From: Caulobacter segnis
GTDB taxonomy: Bacteria > Pseudomonadota > Alphaproteobacteria > Caulobacterales > Caulobacteraceae
Reading direction: 5' to 3'
Length of the DNA: 40,326 nucleotides
Assembly (NCBI RefSeq): GCF_003243465.1
Contig: NZ_QFQZ01000043.1
Span: 1-40,326 of the forward strand
How positions within the stretch are numbered: position 1 is the stretch's first letter; every line of letters begins with the position of its first letter. The notes beneath the pieces were generated by a model. It saw nothing but the letters and a program-made list of their open reading frames with translations, was not told where the DNA came from and ran no database searches. Positions 25,510 to 33,836 of this stretch are shown here, in pieces. Made by a program: the position numbers and the translations under genes.

Positions 25510-25551
25510 CCCTGTCGGCGTAAGCCGGGCCTTTGGTCTGCCATCCGATTT

Positions 25552-25565
25552 GGCAATCGATTGTC
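25552..25565. promoter_or_regulatory. LacI-family operator (GGCAATCGATTGTC)
   Basis: Identical to the copy at 22967. Lies 43 bases after the regulator gene and 258 bases before the receptor start. Confidence 0.82.
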
Positions 25566-25693
25566 TATTGCTGTGTGTCCTAGGACGCGATGCCGGCGGG
25601 AGAACCGCTCTAACGTTGTCGAAATTGGTCAATATCCGAAAATAACTCGATCTTTTGCCGCCATCCGCCGGGAGATCATGCGCTGAGTTGACC

Positions 25694-25707
25694 GGCAATC
25701 GTTTGCG
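25694..25707. promoter_or_regulatory. LacI-family operator (GGCAATCGTTTGCG)
   Basis: Second operator before the receptor gene, 116 bases upstream of its ATG. Confidence 0.75.
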
Positions 25708-25823
25708 GTCCACTGTGCCTCCAGACGCGCACAGGCTCTTCGAGGGGCTGGCGCGAAACTTCCGCCGACAAGAGCGGAAGGGGGAGTGAAGCGGCGCGCT
25801 TAGGCGTTGGGGAGGTTGAGGGA

Positions 25824-27953
25824 ATGCGAAATCTGAAGTGGCTGGCCGTCAGCGCGACGGCCCTCATGATCTGCGCGCCCTTGAGCGTCGCGCAGGCGCG
25901 ACAGGCCGCCGGGGCGGAGAAGGATGGTCAGAAGACCTCGCCGGCGACGACCGACTCCGTCCAGGAAGTGGTTGTCACCGCGTCCAAGACCGGCGGCCAG
26001 GCGCTCCAGACGGTCCCCATGGCCATCCAGGCCTTTTCGGGCGAGGAGCTGAAGGCGCGCAACATCGCCACCGTCGGCGATCTGGTCTCGACGATCCCGG
26101 GGGCGTTCGAAGGGTTCCGCCAGTCGGTCGGCTCGCGCTTCTACAATCTCCGGGGCAGCGTCACCCAGAACGGCGACTCGCCGCTGGGCTACTACCTCGA
26201 CGACGTTCCGTTCATCGTCACGAACTTCGGCATCGCTCCGCCCGTGCGGTTTATCGACATGGACCGCGTGGAGGTGCTGCGTGGGCCGCAAGGCACGCTC
26301 TACGGACAGGGATCGTCGGGCGGTGTGTTCATCTTCCACACACGTGATCCCAGCCTGAGCGAGATCCAGTACGCCGCCGAAAGCGAAGGCTCTCGGACCG
26401 TCGGCGCCGAGGGGTTCAACTACGGCGTTTCCGGCGCGGTTTCGGTTCCGATCGTCAAGGACCGACTGGGAATCCGGATCAGCGGCGGCTCCTCGCGCGA
26501 CGCAGGCTGGGCGGACGCCTATTTCGGGCCCTACGACGGGACGCCCGATCAGAAGGGCGTCAACAAGGCCAAGAACGACGACCTGCGTCTGGTCGCCTTG
26601 ATGCGCCCCCGGGACAATGTCGAGATCCGCGCCCAGTATTGGCATTTCCAGCCCCGCCAGAACTTCACCGGGTTCACGGCCTCGGTGAAGCCGCCCTATT
26701 TCGCCAACACCGCGGGCCAGCAGGGTTTCTCGAACGGCGATTTCAAGCTCTGGAGCCTCTCGGCCAAGGTCGACTTCGACGGTTTCTCTCTGACCAGCGC
26801 GACCAGCAATCTGGAGGGGGATTTCGGGATCAAGATCCCGCTTTCGCCTTCAGGCTCGTTCTCCAGCCGCTTCCTGCCCAAGATGTTCGCCCAGGAAGTC
26901 CGCGTGAACTCCACGACCACGGGACCCTTGCACTGGGTCGCGGGGGCTTCGTACCAGGATGGCCAGGGACCGCAGGTGAACGCGCTGGTTCTGCCCACCG
27001 CCAACATCAACGCCAGCAACAATACGCTGACCAAGAACTACGCGTTCTTCGGGGAGGTCAGCTACGACCTGATGGGCGGCAAGCTGGTGCCCCTGATCGG
27101 GCTGCGCACCTATCATGACGACCGCTCGTTCGCCGACGACACCTCCAAGGCGCCGACCAAGGCGAGCGTCAACACCTGGCGCCTGAACCTGGCCTATCTG
27201 CCCACCGACAACCTGACCATGTTCATCTCGGCCGCCACGGGCTTCCGCCCGGGCATCGTCCAGTCGCGCGTCCAGGTCCAGTCGCTGACCCTCGCCGGGG
27301 TGCCGGTCTCGGTGGCGCTCGAGCCCGAAGAGTCCAAGAACTACGAGTTCGGTCTCAAGTGGCGCAGCGACGATCGGGCTTGGACCGTCGGGGTCAATCT
27401 TTATCAGCTGCAGTACACCAACCTTCAGACCTCGGTGACCGGGGGCATCAACGGCGTCAACGGCTTCGCCAACTTTGGCGACGCCACCACCAAGGGCGTC
27501 GACCTGGAGCTCCACTGGCGCACGCCGATCAAGGGGCTGGGCCTGGGCTTCGTGGGCAACTTCAACGACAGCAAGTACGACAGCGTCAATCCCGTCGTCG
27601 CCGCCGCCCAGCCGTTGCTTCGCCCCGGCTCACGCCTGATCAACACCCTGGATCAGAACTATCGCGTCGACATCAACTACAGCCGCGACCTGGCGAACGG
27701 TCTGGAGGGGTTCGGCAATCTGGCGCTCAGCCACAGCGGCGACCGCCTGCAGACCAACGGCTTTCCCAGCCGCCCCTACGACCAACTCAGCGCGACGATC
27801 GGCGTGAGGCGCGGGGCCTGGGAGTTCGCGTTCGTCGGCAACAACCTGGCGGACGAGCGGGGGCCGACCTTTGTCGGAACCAACGGGCCGCTGTCCGGCT
27901 CCGGACCCACGCCGCGAACGCTCGGCTTCCGTCTTCGCGTGACCTCACCCTAG
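25824..27953 (+). CDS. TonB-dependent outer-membrane receptor (sugar-locus copy 1)
   Basis: Encodes 709 residues with GAGG-type sites just ahead of the ATG and a signal peptide ending near SVAQA. TonB box QEVVVTA, then a plug with GYYLDDVPF and MDRVEVLRGPQGTLYGQGSSGG, then the barrel. Blocks such as ISYDLMGGKLVPLIGLR-like and FANFGDATTKGVDLELHW recur almost unchanged in the second receptor at 34994, so the two are paralogues. Regulation by two LacI-type operators and the presence of an inner-membrane sugar symporter and sugar enzymes in the regulon argue for a carbohydrate or glycoside ligand and not iron. The exact ligand is unknown. Confidence 0.93.
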   Translation: MRNLKWLAVSATALMICAPLSVAQARQAAGAEKDGQKTSPATTDSVQEVVVTASKTGGQALQTVPMAIQAFSGEELKARNIATVGDLVSTIPGAFEGFRQSVGSRFYNLRGSVTQNGDSPLGYYLDDVPFIVTNFGIAPPVRFIDMDRVEVLRGPQGTLYGQGSSGGVFIFHTRDPSLSEIQYAAESEGSRTVGAEGFNYGVSGAVSVPIVKDRLGIRISGGSSRDAGWADAYFGPYDGTPDQKGVNKAKNDDLRLVALMRPRDNVEIRAQYWHFQPRQNFTGFTASVKPPYFANTAGQQGFSNGDFKLWSLSAKVDFDGFSLTSATSNLEGDFGIKIPLSPSGSFSSRFLPKMFAQEVRVNSTTTGPLHWVAGASYQDGQGPQVNALVLPTANINASNNTLTKNYAFFGEVSYDLMGGKLVPLIGLRTYHDDRSFADDTSKAPTKASVNTWRLNLAYLPTDNLTMFISAATGFRPGIVQSRVQVQSLTLAGVPVSVALEPEESKNYEFGLKWRSDDRAWTVGVNLYQLQYTNLQTSVTGGINGVNGFANFGDATTKGVDLELHWRTPIKGLGLGFVGNFNDSKYDSVNPVVAAAQPLLRPGSRLINTLDQNYRVDINYSRDLANGLEGFGNLALSHSGDRLQTNGFPSRPYDQLSATIGVRRGAWEFAFVGNNLADERGPTFVGTNGPLSGSGPTPRTLGFRLRVTSP

Positions 27954-28067
27954 CGCGGAGGGCGCTGGACGGGATGGGCGCGGTGTTCAAGCGCTCACCC
28001 TGTCCAGCGGGCCACGCAGCGCCGAGCCGCGTTGCAGGGCCTTGGACAATCCCTTATCAGAAATAAG

Positions 28068-28081
28068 CGCAAACGATTGCT
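28068..28081. promoter_or_regulatory. LacI-family operator (CGCAAACGATTGCT)
   Basis: Copy of the palindrome with intact GCAA-x-CG-x-TTGC core, 115 bases after the receptor gene and upstream of the esterase gene. Its position inside the maximal open frame argues that the esterase starts downstream of it. Confidence 0.75.
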
Positions 28082-28160
28082 GCGCGCCAACCGCCCGAAG
28101 ATGGCGGTGGCCCGCCCCGGGAGGAGTTCTGGAGATGCCGCGATCCATCAGGGGGCGGAA

Positions 28161-29129
28161 TTGAGCGACCAGCCGGGCGAGCGCGCCGACCTCTCGCACG
28201 TCGATCCCGAACTGCGCGCGGCGGCGCTGCAGGTGCTGAGCGAGCCCTCGAAGCCCATCACCCGGGCCAATCTCGCCGAAATCCGCGCGCTGTGGGTTCC
28301 GCCGCCGCCGCTTCCGTCGCCAGAGATCCGTCTTCTGAAGGTCCCGGGGCGACGGGGCGACCCCGAGGTTCCGGTCGAGCTGATCGGCGCTGCGGCGACC
28401 GGCCGCCCGCGCCCGGCCATACTGCATATCCATGGCGGCGGCTTCATCTCCGGCAAGGCGCGCAACCTGACCGCCTTCTGCCAGCACTTGGCCTCGGAGT
28501 TCGACTGTGTCGTGGTCAATGTCGACTATCGGCTGGCGCCCGAGACGCCCTATCCGGGCCCGGTCGAGGACAACTACGAAGCCTTGGCCTGGCTCCACCG
28601 CGAGGCGCCGCGCCTGGGTGTCGACCCTGACCGGATCGTCGTGATGGGCGAGAGCGCCGGCGGAGGCCATGCGGCGATCCTGACCCTGCTGGCCCGAGAC
28701 CGCGCCGAGGTTCCCCTCCGCGCCCAGATCCTCCTCTACCCGATGCTGGACGACCGCACCGGCGCGACGCGCATGCCGCCGCCGCATGTCGGGACGATCG
28801 GCTGGAACGCGGCCGCCAACCGCTTTGGCTGGGAGAGCTTTCTCGGCGGCCCGGCTGGCGGCGCCCGCGCGCCCGCCGGGGCCTCGCCCGCCCGCGTGGC
28901 CGACCTTTCCAGGCTGCCGCCGACCTTCATCGGGGTGGGCGATATCGATCTCTTCGTCGAGGAGAACTTCGATTTCGCCCGGCGACTGGTGTTGGCCGGC
29001 GTGCCGACCGAGCTGGTCGTCGTTCCCGGCGCCTTCCACGCCTTCGACTTCGTGGCGCCCGAGGCGCGCGTCTCGCGTGACTTCACGCGGGCCTGGAAGG
29101 CCGCCTTGAAGACCGCGTTCACGGCCTGA
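28161..29129 (+). CDS. Alpha/beta-hydrolase esterase, HSL family (cytoplasmic copy)
   Basis: Encodes 322 residues from a TTG with an AGGGGG site about 5 bases upstream; ATG at 28101 is an alternative but lacks a site, and the frame back to 28032 contains an operator. Hormone-sensitive-lipase family hallmarks: oxyanion HGGG at 91-94 (ILHIHGGGFISG), nucleophile Ser165 in GESAGG, Asp263 in GVGDIDLFVEE and His293 in GAFHAFDF. It hydrolyses short to medium acyl esters. No signal peptide, unlike its close paralogue at 33837, with which it shares most motifs (YPMLDDRTG, GWN.A.NRFGW). Likely first gene of an operon with the next esterase and the symporter. Confidence 0.88.
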   Translation: MSDQPGERADLSHVDPELRAAALQVLSEPSKPITRANLAEIRALWVPPPPLPSPEIRLLKVPGRRGDPEVPVELIGAAATGRPRPAILHIHGGGFISGKARNLTAFCQHLASEFDCVVVNVDYRLAPETPYPGPVEDNYEALAWLHREAPRLGVDPDRIVVMGESAGGGHAAILTLLARDRAEVPLRAQILLYPMLDDRTGATRMPPPHVGTIGWNAAANRFGWESFLGGPAGGARAPAGASPARVADLSRLPPTFIGVGDIDLFVEENFDFARRLVLAGVPTELVVVPGAFHAFDFVAPEARVSRDFTRAWKAALKTAFTA

Positions 29130-29162
29130 AGGGGACTGGACTTGAGCATCTCTGGAGCCTTC

Positions 29163-30164
29163 ATGCGCATGACGACCCAAGGCCATATGGCGATGTCGCG
29201 GCGTCTCGTTCTTGGCGCGGGCTTGGCCGTGGTCGGCGCGGCGCGGGCGTTCGCCGAGCGCAAGCCGCTGGTCCCGCCGCCGGCCCTGGGACCACTGCCC
29301 GCCAGCTGGCTGGCCGCCGAGGTCATTCCGCTGTGGCCCGGCGCGCCGCCGAACGGACCGTTCAAGGCGCTACCGGTTCCCGAAGGCTTTCCGCCGGGCT
29401 TCTTCCGCAATGTCGCCAAGCCGTCGATGCATGTGTTTCGGCCGGCGAAGAGCAACGGCAAGGCCGTCCTCGTCGCGCCGGGCGGCGCCTACAGCTTCGT
29501 GGTCGGCACCCACGAGGGCGCCGCGGTCGCCGAGGCGCTGGCCGCGCGCGGGTACACCGTCTTTGTGCTGATATACCGGCTTCCGGCCGAGGGCTGGAGC
29601 GGCGCCTCGGACGTGCCTCTGCAGGACGCCCAGCGCGCCATGCGGCTGGTTCGCGCCCAGGCCGCGCGGCTCGGCTTCGATCCCGGCCAGGTCGCCGCGC
29701 TCGGCTTCTCGGCGGGAGGGCACCTGATCGCCTCGCTGGCGACCGACCACGCCGAGCCCCTTTATCCGAGCAGCGACCCCGCCGACGCGCTCAGCGCCCG
29801 GCCTTCGGCGGTCGGCCTGATCTATCCTGTGATCACCCTGGAGCTTCCCTATACGAACCCGCAGACGCGTCTGTCGCTGCTTGGGGCCTCGCCGAGCGCC
29901 GAAGCGGTCGCGCGCCGCTCGCCCCAGCGCCACGTCTCGGCGACAACCCCGCCTTGCTTCCTGGCCCACGCCCTGGACGACACCGCCGTCCCGCCGGAGA
30001 ACAGCCTGATGATGCTCGACGCCCTTCGTAAGGCCGGCGTCCGGGCCGAGGCGCACTTGCTGGAGGAGGGGGGGCACGGCTTTGGCCTGGGATCGCCCAA
30101 CGCGCCCGATGGTCGCTGGCTGGATCTGTTCGACCTGTGGCTTCAGCGCACGCTGGCCGGGTGA
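29163..30164 (+). CDS. Exported alpha/beta-hydrolase (acetylesterase-like)
   Basis: Encodes 333 residues. ATG at 29163 is chosen for its GGAG 5 bases upstream; the TTG at 29142 and later ATGs are alternatives. The N-terminus has a twin-arginine-type signal (MSRRLVLGAGLAVVGAARAFA). The enzyme core has the BD-FAE/acetyl-xylan-esterase-like layout: APGGAYSFVV as oxyanion turn, nucleophile in GFSAGGH, Asp in HALDDTAVP and His in EEGGHGFGLG. Such enzymes remove acetyl or feruloyl groups from sugars in the periplasm. It starts 33 bases after the previous esterase gene and precedes the sugar symporter by 79 bases. Confidence 0.87.
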   Translation: MRMTTQGHMAMSRRLVLGAGLAVVGAARAFAERKPLVPPPALGPLPASWLAAEVIPLWPGAPPNGPFKALPVPEGFPPGFFRNVAKPSMHVFRPAKSNGKAVLVAPGGAYSFVVGTHEGAAVAEALAARGYTVFVLIYRLPAEGWSGASDVPLQDAQRAMRLVRAQAARLGFDPGQVAALGFSAGGHLIASLATDHAEPLYPSSDPADALSARPSAVGLIYPVITLELPYTNPQTRLSLLGASPSAEAVARRSPQRHVSATTPPCFLAHALDDTAVPPENSLMMLDALRKAGVRAEAHLLEEGGHGFGLGSPNAPDGRWLDLFDLWLQRTLAG

Positions 30165-30243
30165 GCGCGGCCAGTCGCCGCAAGCTTCATCCCGCACATC
30201 AAGATGATCGAGACGCGGTGATCGCGTCCACGGAGGACCTCGG

Positions 30244-31584
30244 ATGCAAGACGCGCTGAAGCCCAGGCTGCCTTGGCTTCGTATCGTGGAGATGAATCTC
30301 GGCTTTCTGGGTCTGCAGTTCAGCTTCGGCCTGCAGCAGTCCAACATGGCGCCGATCTACTCCTACCTTGGAGCCCGCGAGGCCGACATTCCGCTTCTGC
30401 AGCTGGCGGGGCCGGTGACGGGGCTGCTGGTCCAGCCGATCATCGGCGCGATGAGCGACCGCACCGCCTCGCGCTGGGGGCGGCGGACGCCGTACTTCGT
30501 GTTCGGCGCTGTGCTGTGCGCCATCGGCCTGTTCTTCATGCCGCTTTCGCCGACCATTCTGGCGGCGGTCAGCCTGCTGTGGATCCTCGACGCCGGCAAC
30601 AACATCACCATGGAGCCGTACCGAGCCTATGTCAGCGACCGGCTCTCGACCGACCAGCGGCGCTTTGGCTTTCTGTCGCAGAGCGCCTTCACGGGGCTGG
30701 GCCAGATGCTGGCCTATCTGGCGCCGACCTTCATGGTCAACATCATCGGCTTCGACATCAACGCCGTCGACGCCCACAACATTCCGGTGATCACCCGGCT
30801 GGCGTTCACCATCGGGGCGGTGCTGTCCCTGACGACGATCCTGTGGTCGATCTTCCGCGTGCCAGAGCTGCCCCTGAGCGAGGCTCAGAGGGAGAGGCTC
30901 AAGGCCCTGCCGCTGACGGTGACCGCGACTCTGCGCGAGATCTGGGACGCCATCGTCACCATGCCCAAGACCATGCGCCGGCTGGCCTGGATGAGCCTTT
31001 TCCAGTGGTACGCCATGTTCGGCTATTGGAACTATGTGATCTACTCGATCAGCCGTTCGGTCTACGACGAGGCCAATCCACTGTCGGAGAACTTCCGCCG
31101 GGCCGTGCTGGACAACGGCCAGGTGGGCGGCTTCTACAACGGCGTGGCCTTCGTCGCGGCCTTGGCCATGGTGCCGTTCACCCGTCGGTTCGGCGCGCCC
31201 GTCATGCACGCCTTCTGCCTGCTCGCGGCCGGCCTTGGCATGTTCGCCATCCCGCATGTGACCGACAAGGCCTGGCTGTTTCTGCCGGCGATCGGGGTCG
31301 GATTGGGCTGGGCCAGCATCATGGGCAACCCCTATATCATCCTGTCCGAGAGCATCCCGCCCGAGCGGACCGGCGTCTATATGGGCATTTTCAACATGAT
31401 GATCGTCACGCCGATGCTGCTGAACGCCGTGACCATGCCCCTGTACTTCGACAGCCTGCTGGGCGGCGATCCTCGTCGCGTTCTGATGCTGTGCGGCGTG
31501 CTGATGGCGGCCGCGGCGCTCTGCGTGCTCTGGGCGGGCCGTTCGGCGGGCTCCTCCTCAAGCCCGAAGGAAGCCGCCGGCTAG
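30244..31584 (+). CDS. Sucrose-type MFS/GPH sugar:cation symporter
   Basis: Encodes 446 residues with about twelve membrane helices; GGAGG 7 bases before the ATG. The N-terminal stretch LQFSFGLQQSNMAPIYSYLGA and the loop 2-3 motif IGAMSDRTASRWGRRTPYFVFGA match the sucrose transporter group (plant SUC, SLC45, and bacterial SuxC-type proteins), which carry SDRxxSxxGRRRPF. These are proton-driven disaccharide importers. In this regulon it would bring the deacylated disaccharide from periplasm to cytoplasm, where the GH68 enzyme and fructokinase could act. Its stop codon shares the CTAG tetranucleotide with that of the convergent esterase gene. Confidence 0.9.
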   Translation: MQDALKPRLPWLRIVEMNLGFLGLQFSFGLQQSNMAPIYSYLGAREADIPLLQLAGPVTGLLVQPIIGAMSDRTASRWGRRTPYFVFGAVLCAIGLFFMPLSPTILAAVSLLWILDAGNNITMEPYRAYVSDRLSTDQRRFGFLSQSAFTGLGQMLAYLAPTFMVNIIGFDINAVDAHNIPVITRLAFTIGAVLSLTTILWSIFRVPELPLSEAQRERLKALPLTVTATLREIWDAIVTMPKTMRRLAWMSLFQWYAMFGYWNYVIYSISRSVYDEANPLSENFRRAVLDNGQVGGFYNGVAFVAALAMVPFTRRFGAPVMHAFCLLAAGLGMFAIPHVTDKAWLFLPAIGVGLGWASIMGNPYIILSESIPPERTGVYMGIFNMMIVTPMLLNAVTMPLYFDSLLGGDPRRVLMLCGVLMAAAALCVLWAGRSAGSSSSPKEAAG

Positions 31585-32504
31585 GTCCGCGGGGAGAGCA
31601 GGAAAGCGAGCGCCTGATCCAGGCGCTCGCGCCAGGCGCCCTCGTCATGGCTCGCGCCGGCGAAGGTTCGGACGCTGAGGTCCACGCCTTCCACATAGCC
31701 GAGCGCGAGGAGCGCCCTGACCAGGGCCGCGTGCGCCGGCGGATAGAACCGGTCGATGCTCAGCGTGCCCCGGTCCAGCCAGAGGCGGTGCGAGCCGGCT
31801 CGCGGCATATGGCGCTGGGCGAAGAGGCTGACCGCCTCCGCCACATCGCTGGAGAAGCCTTCCGGCAGGCGCTCCGTCTCGGTGACGGGCAGCAGGCTGA
31901 AGTGGGCCGACAGCATCGCCGCCCCGGCGAAGACATGGGGATGCCGGGCGAGCAGTTCGCTGGCCGCCACGGCGCCCATCGAGGAACCGGCGACGAAGGT
32001 GCTTTCGCGGCCGGGCCGGGTCGCGAAGCTCGCGTCGATCAACGGCTTGATCTCCTCGACCAGCATCCGGGCGTAGGCCGCCGATTTCGGCGCGCCCGGC
32101 CAGGCTTCGAGGACGGCTTGGCGCGCCGGATCGGACAGGTGGTCGAAGAGCAGGGCCGGCGCGTACTCGGCGAACCGATCCCTCGTGCAGGCCACGCCCA
32201 CGATGAGGGTCGGCGCGACCTGACCGGCGTCGATCAGCCGGGACAGGCTGGCGTCGGCTTCCCACGCCGCGCCAAACGGCACAAGGCGCGCGTCGAACAG
32301 GTTCTGGCCGTCCTGCATGTAAAGCACGGGCAGGGGCGCGCCCTCGTCCGCCCCATCCGGCCGCCAGACATACAGATCGCGCGCCGCCAGATGGCGCGAG
32401 ACGAAGTCGCGCAACACGTAGAGCTGACCGCGCCCCGAGGGCGCGGTCAGTCTGATCCAACCCTCCGACGCGCCTTGCGGCTGGCCTGGCTTGGACTTCG
32501 GCAT
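31581..32504 (-). CDS. Putative esterase, esterase-D/Fes-like alpha/beta hydrolase
   Basis: Encodes 307 residues without a signal peptide. It follows the enterochelin-esterase/esterase-D (PF00756-type) layout: RDLYVWRPDG start of the fold, VLYMQDGQNLFD, a nucleophile in AGSSMGAVAA, acid residue in LWLDRGT, and a His in GASHDEGAW. This differs from the HSL-type esterases of the locus and more resembles enzymes that cut bulky acyl groups (ferulate, enterobactin). It lies 28 bases downstream of the reverse HSL esterase gene and is probably cotranscribed with it from the shared divergent promoter region at 33.7 kb. Confidence 0.85.
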   Translation of the reverse strand: MPKSKPGQPQGASEGWIRLTAPSGRGQLYVLRDFVSRHLAARDLYVWRPDGADEGAPLPVLYMQDGQNLFDARLVPFGAAWEADASLSRLIDAGQVAPTLIVGVACTRDRFAEYAPALLFDHLSDPARQAVLEAWPGAPKSAAYARMLVEEIKPLIDASFATRPGRESTFVAGSSMGAVAASELLARHPHVFAGAAMLSAHFSLLPVTETERLPEGFSSDVAEAVSLFAQRHMPRAGSHRLWLDRGTLSIDRFYPPAHAALVRALLALGYVEGVDLSVRTFAGASHDEGAWRERLDQALAFLLSPRT

Positions 32505-32532
32505 GGACGGACTCCTGATCCCGAACGCCCGC

Positions 32533-33642
32533 TCAGCGCCCCAGGTGCTTGTCGAAGAACTTCAGCATCACGTCGTAGGCCTGCCGCGATTCCGGAACGT
32601 CGGCGTTGTAGAAAAAGCCATGGAACAGGCCTTCCCACACGTGCAGATCGGCCTCGACGCCGAGGCGGACCAGCTGGGTGTGGGTGTAGACCGTTGAGCT
32701 CAGCTCAAAGCCGCGCGTGCCGGTGATCAGCAGCGTCGGCGGGAACTGGCGCAGCACGGCGTCCGAGGCGGTGGGCGACACCAGTGGGTCTTTGAGGCTC
32801 GCGCCGGCCAGGTAGGGCATGCCCGACTTGTCGGAAGCCGGTCGCACGGGCGGCCAGGGCGCGGGCGGACGCGCATCGCCCAAGGGCCCGGTGAAGAAGT
32901 CGGCGTCGCCGCCGAAGCCGGAGGAGGACAGGGTCGCGCCCGCGCAAAAGATGCCGATCGCGCCGGGCCTCGGCAGGCCTTGCGCCTGGAACCAGGCCAC
33001 CGACATGCCCGTCAGCATGCCGCCCGCCGAGCAGCCGTAGACGCCGATGTTCTTGGCTGGATAGGTCTTCAGGAGCTCGCGATAGACCGCGGCCACGTCC
33101 TCGCTGGCCGCTGGAAAGCGGTGCTCGGGGCCCTGGCGGTAATCGACCGCGACGACGCGCACGCGCCCCAGGCTGGTCAACGGCAGCGATTCGAGCTCGC
33201 CGCAGCCCTGGAAGCAGCCCATGAACCCGCCGCCGTGCAGATTGATCAGGACGCGGTTGCGGTTCTCGGGCGCCACGCCGCCCTTGGGCGTATAGTCGTA
33301 GACGTGGACACCGCCGATCTTGGTGTCGCGCCTGTCATGGGGAAACAGCACGCGTTGCCGGGCGAGGTAGGGCTCCATGAAGATCGGAACGCCATCTTTC
33401 TGGGCCAGCAGCTCCGGCTGCTGCATCTGCCGCAGGTGCTCGGCCATGTAGGCCTTGCCCTCCGGCGACAGCAGGCTCGAGACCGGTACGCTCATGGCCG
33501 GCGCATGAACCGTCCCGTCCGGATCGACCACCACCGGCGAAGGCTTGCGATCCTGGGCCCAGGCGGCGCCGCCCGCCGGAGCGCAGAGGGCGATCATCAT
33601 GGCCGTGGCCACACCGCGTCCGCGCGTGTTCCGCGTTTGCAT
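32533..33642 (-). CDS. Exported alpha/beta-hydrolase esterase, HSL family
   Basis: Encodes 369 residues with a good GGGAGGAAGCAGG leader before the ATG and a signal peptide (MQTRNTRGRGVATAMMIALCAPAGGAAWA), so periplasmic or secreted. Oxyanion turn LINLHGGGFMG and nucleophile in GVYGCSAGGM define an HSL-family enzyme; the His is in GLFHGFFY. The usual catalytic Asp region reads TGTRGFELS, with Gly where a GTRD-type member has Asp, so the acid is uncertain (the Glu two residues on may serve). Divergent from the 33837 esterase, with two LacI-type operators between them. Confidence 0.87.
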   Translation of the reverse strand: MQTRNTRGRGVATAMMIALCAPAGGAAWAQDRKPSPVVVDPDGTVHAPAMSVPVSSLLSPEGKAYMAEHLRQMQQPELLAQKDGVPIFMEPYLARQRVLFPHDRRDTKIGGVHVYDYTPKGGVAPENRNRVLINLHGGGFMGCFQGCGELESLPLTSLGRVRVVAVDYRQGPEHRFPAASEDVAAVYRELLKTYPAKNIGVYGCSAGGMLTGMSVAWFQAQGLPRPGAIGIFCAGATLSSSGFGGDADFFTGPLGDARPPAPWPPVRPASDKSGMPYLAGASLKDPLVSPTASDAVLRQFPPTLLITGTRGFELSSTVYTHTQLVRLGVEADLHVWEGLFHGFFYNADVPESRQAYDVMLKFFDKHLGR

Positions 33643-33733
33643 CCTGCTTCCTCCCTGAGGCCCGTCTGTGGGCTGGCGCGCCGTCGTTTCGCCGCGCGTC
33701 GCGGCCCTGGCCGAGCCGAACTAGAACGCCTTG

Positions 33734-33747
33734 GGTAATCGATTGCA
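33734..33747. promoter_or_regulatory. LacI-family operator (GGTAATCGATTGCA)
   Basis: First of two copies in the 194-base divergent gap, 91 bases upstream of the reverse esterase start. Confidence 0.82.
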
Positions 33748-33767
33748 AGTTCGTTGTGCATGGGGGT

Positions 33768-33781
33768 TGCAATCGATTGCT
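33768..33781. promoter_or_regulatory. LacI-family operator (TGCAATCGATTGCT)
   Basis: Second copy in the divergent gap, 34 bp centre to centre from the first and 55 bases upstream of the TTG start of the forward esterase. Core GCAATCGATTGC is a perfect 12-bp palindrome. Confidence 0.85.
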
Positions 33782-33836
33782 TTTTCGGGGATCACTTGTT
33801 GCAAGAACCGCAGTGTTCGGAGACGGGGAGGTTGGT

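Larger units (their letters stand above)
25510..25823. other. Promoter region of the first sugar-locus TonB receptor
   Basis: 314 bases without a gene. It holds two operator copies (25552-25565 and 25694-25707) whose centres are 142 bp apart, a spacing that would allow a repression loop, and a moderately AT-rich stretch between them (about 25615-25660) where the promoter probably lies. Confidence 0.65.

Noticed and set aside
30273..32726. Forward 817-codon frame across the symporter and next genes
   Set aside because: Spans two real genes on opposite strands in the wrong frame; no recognisable domain.
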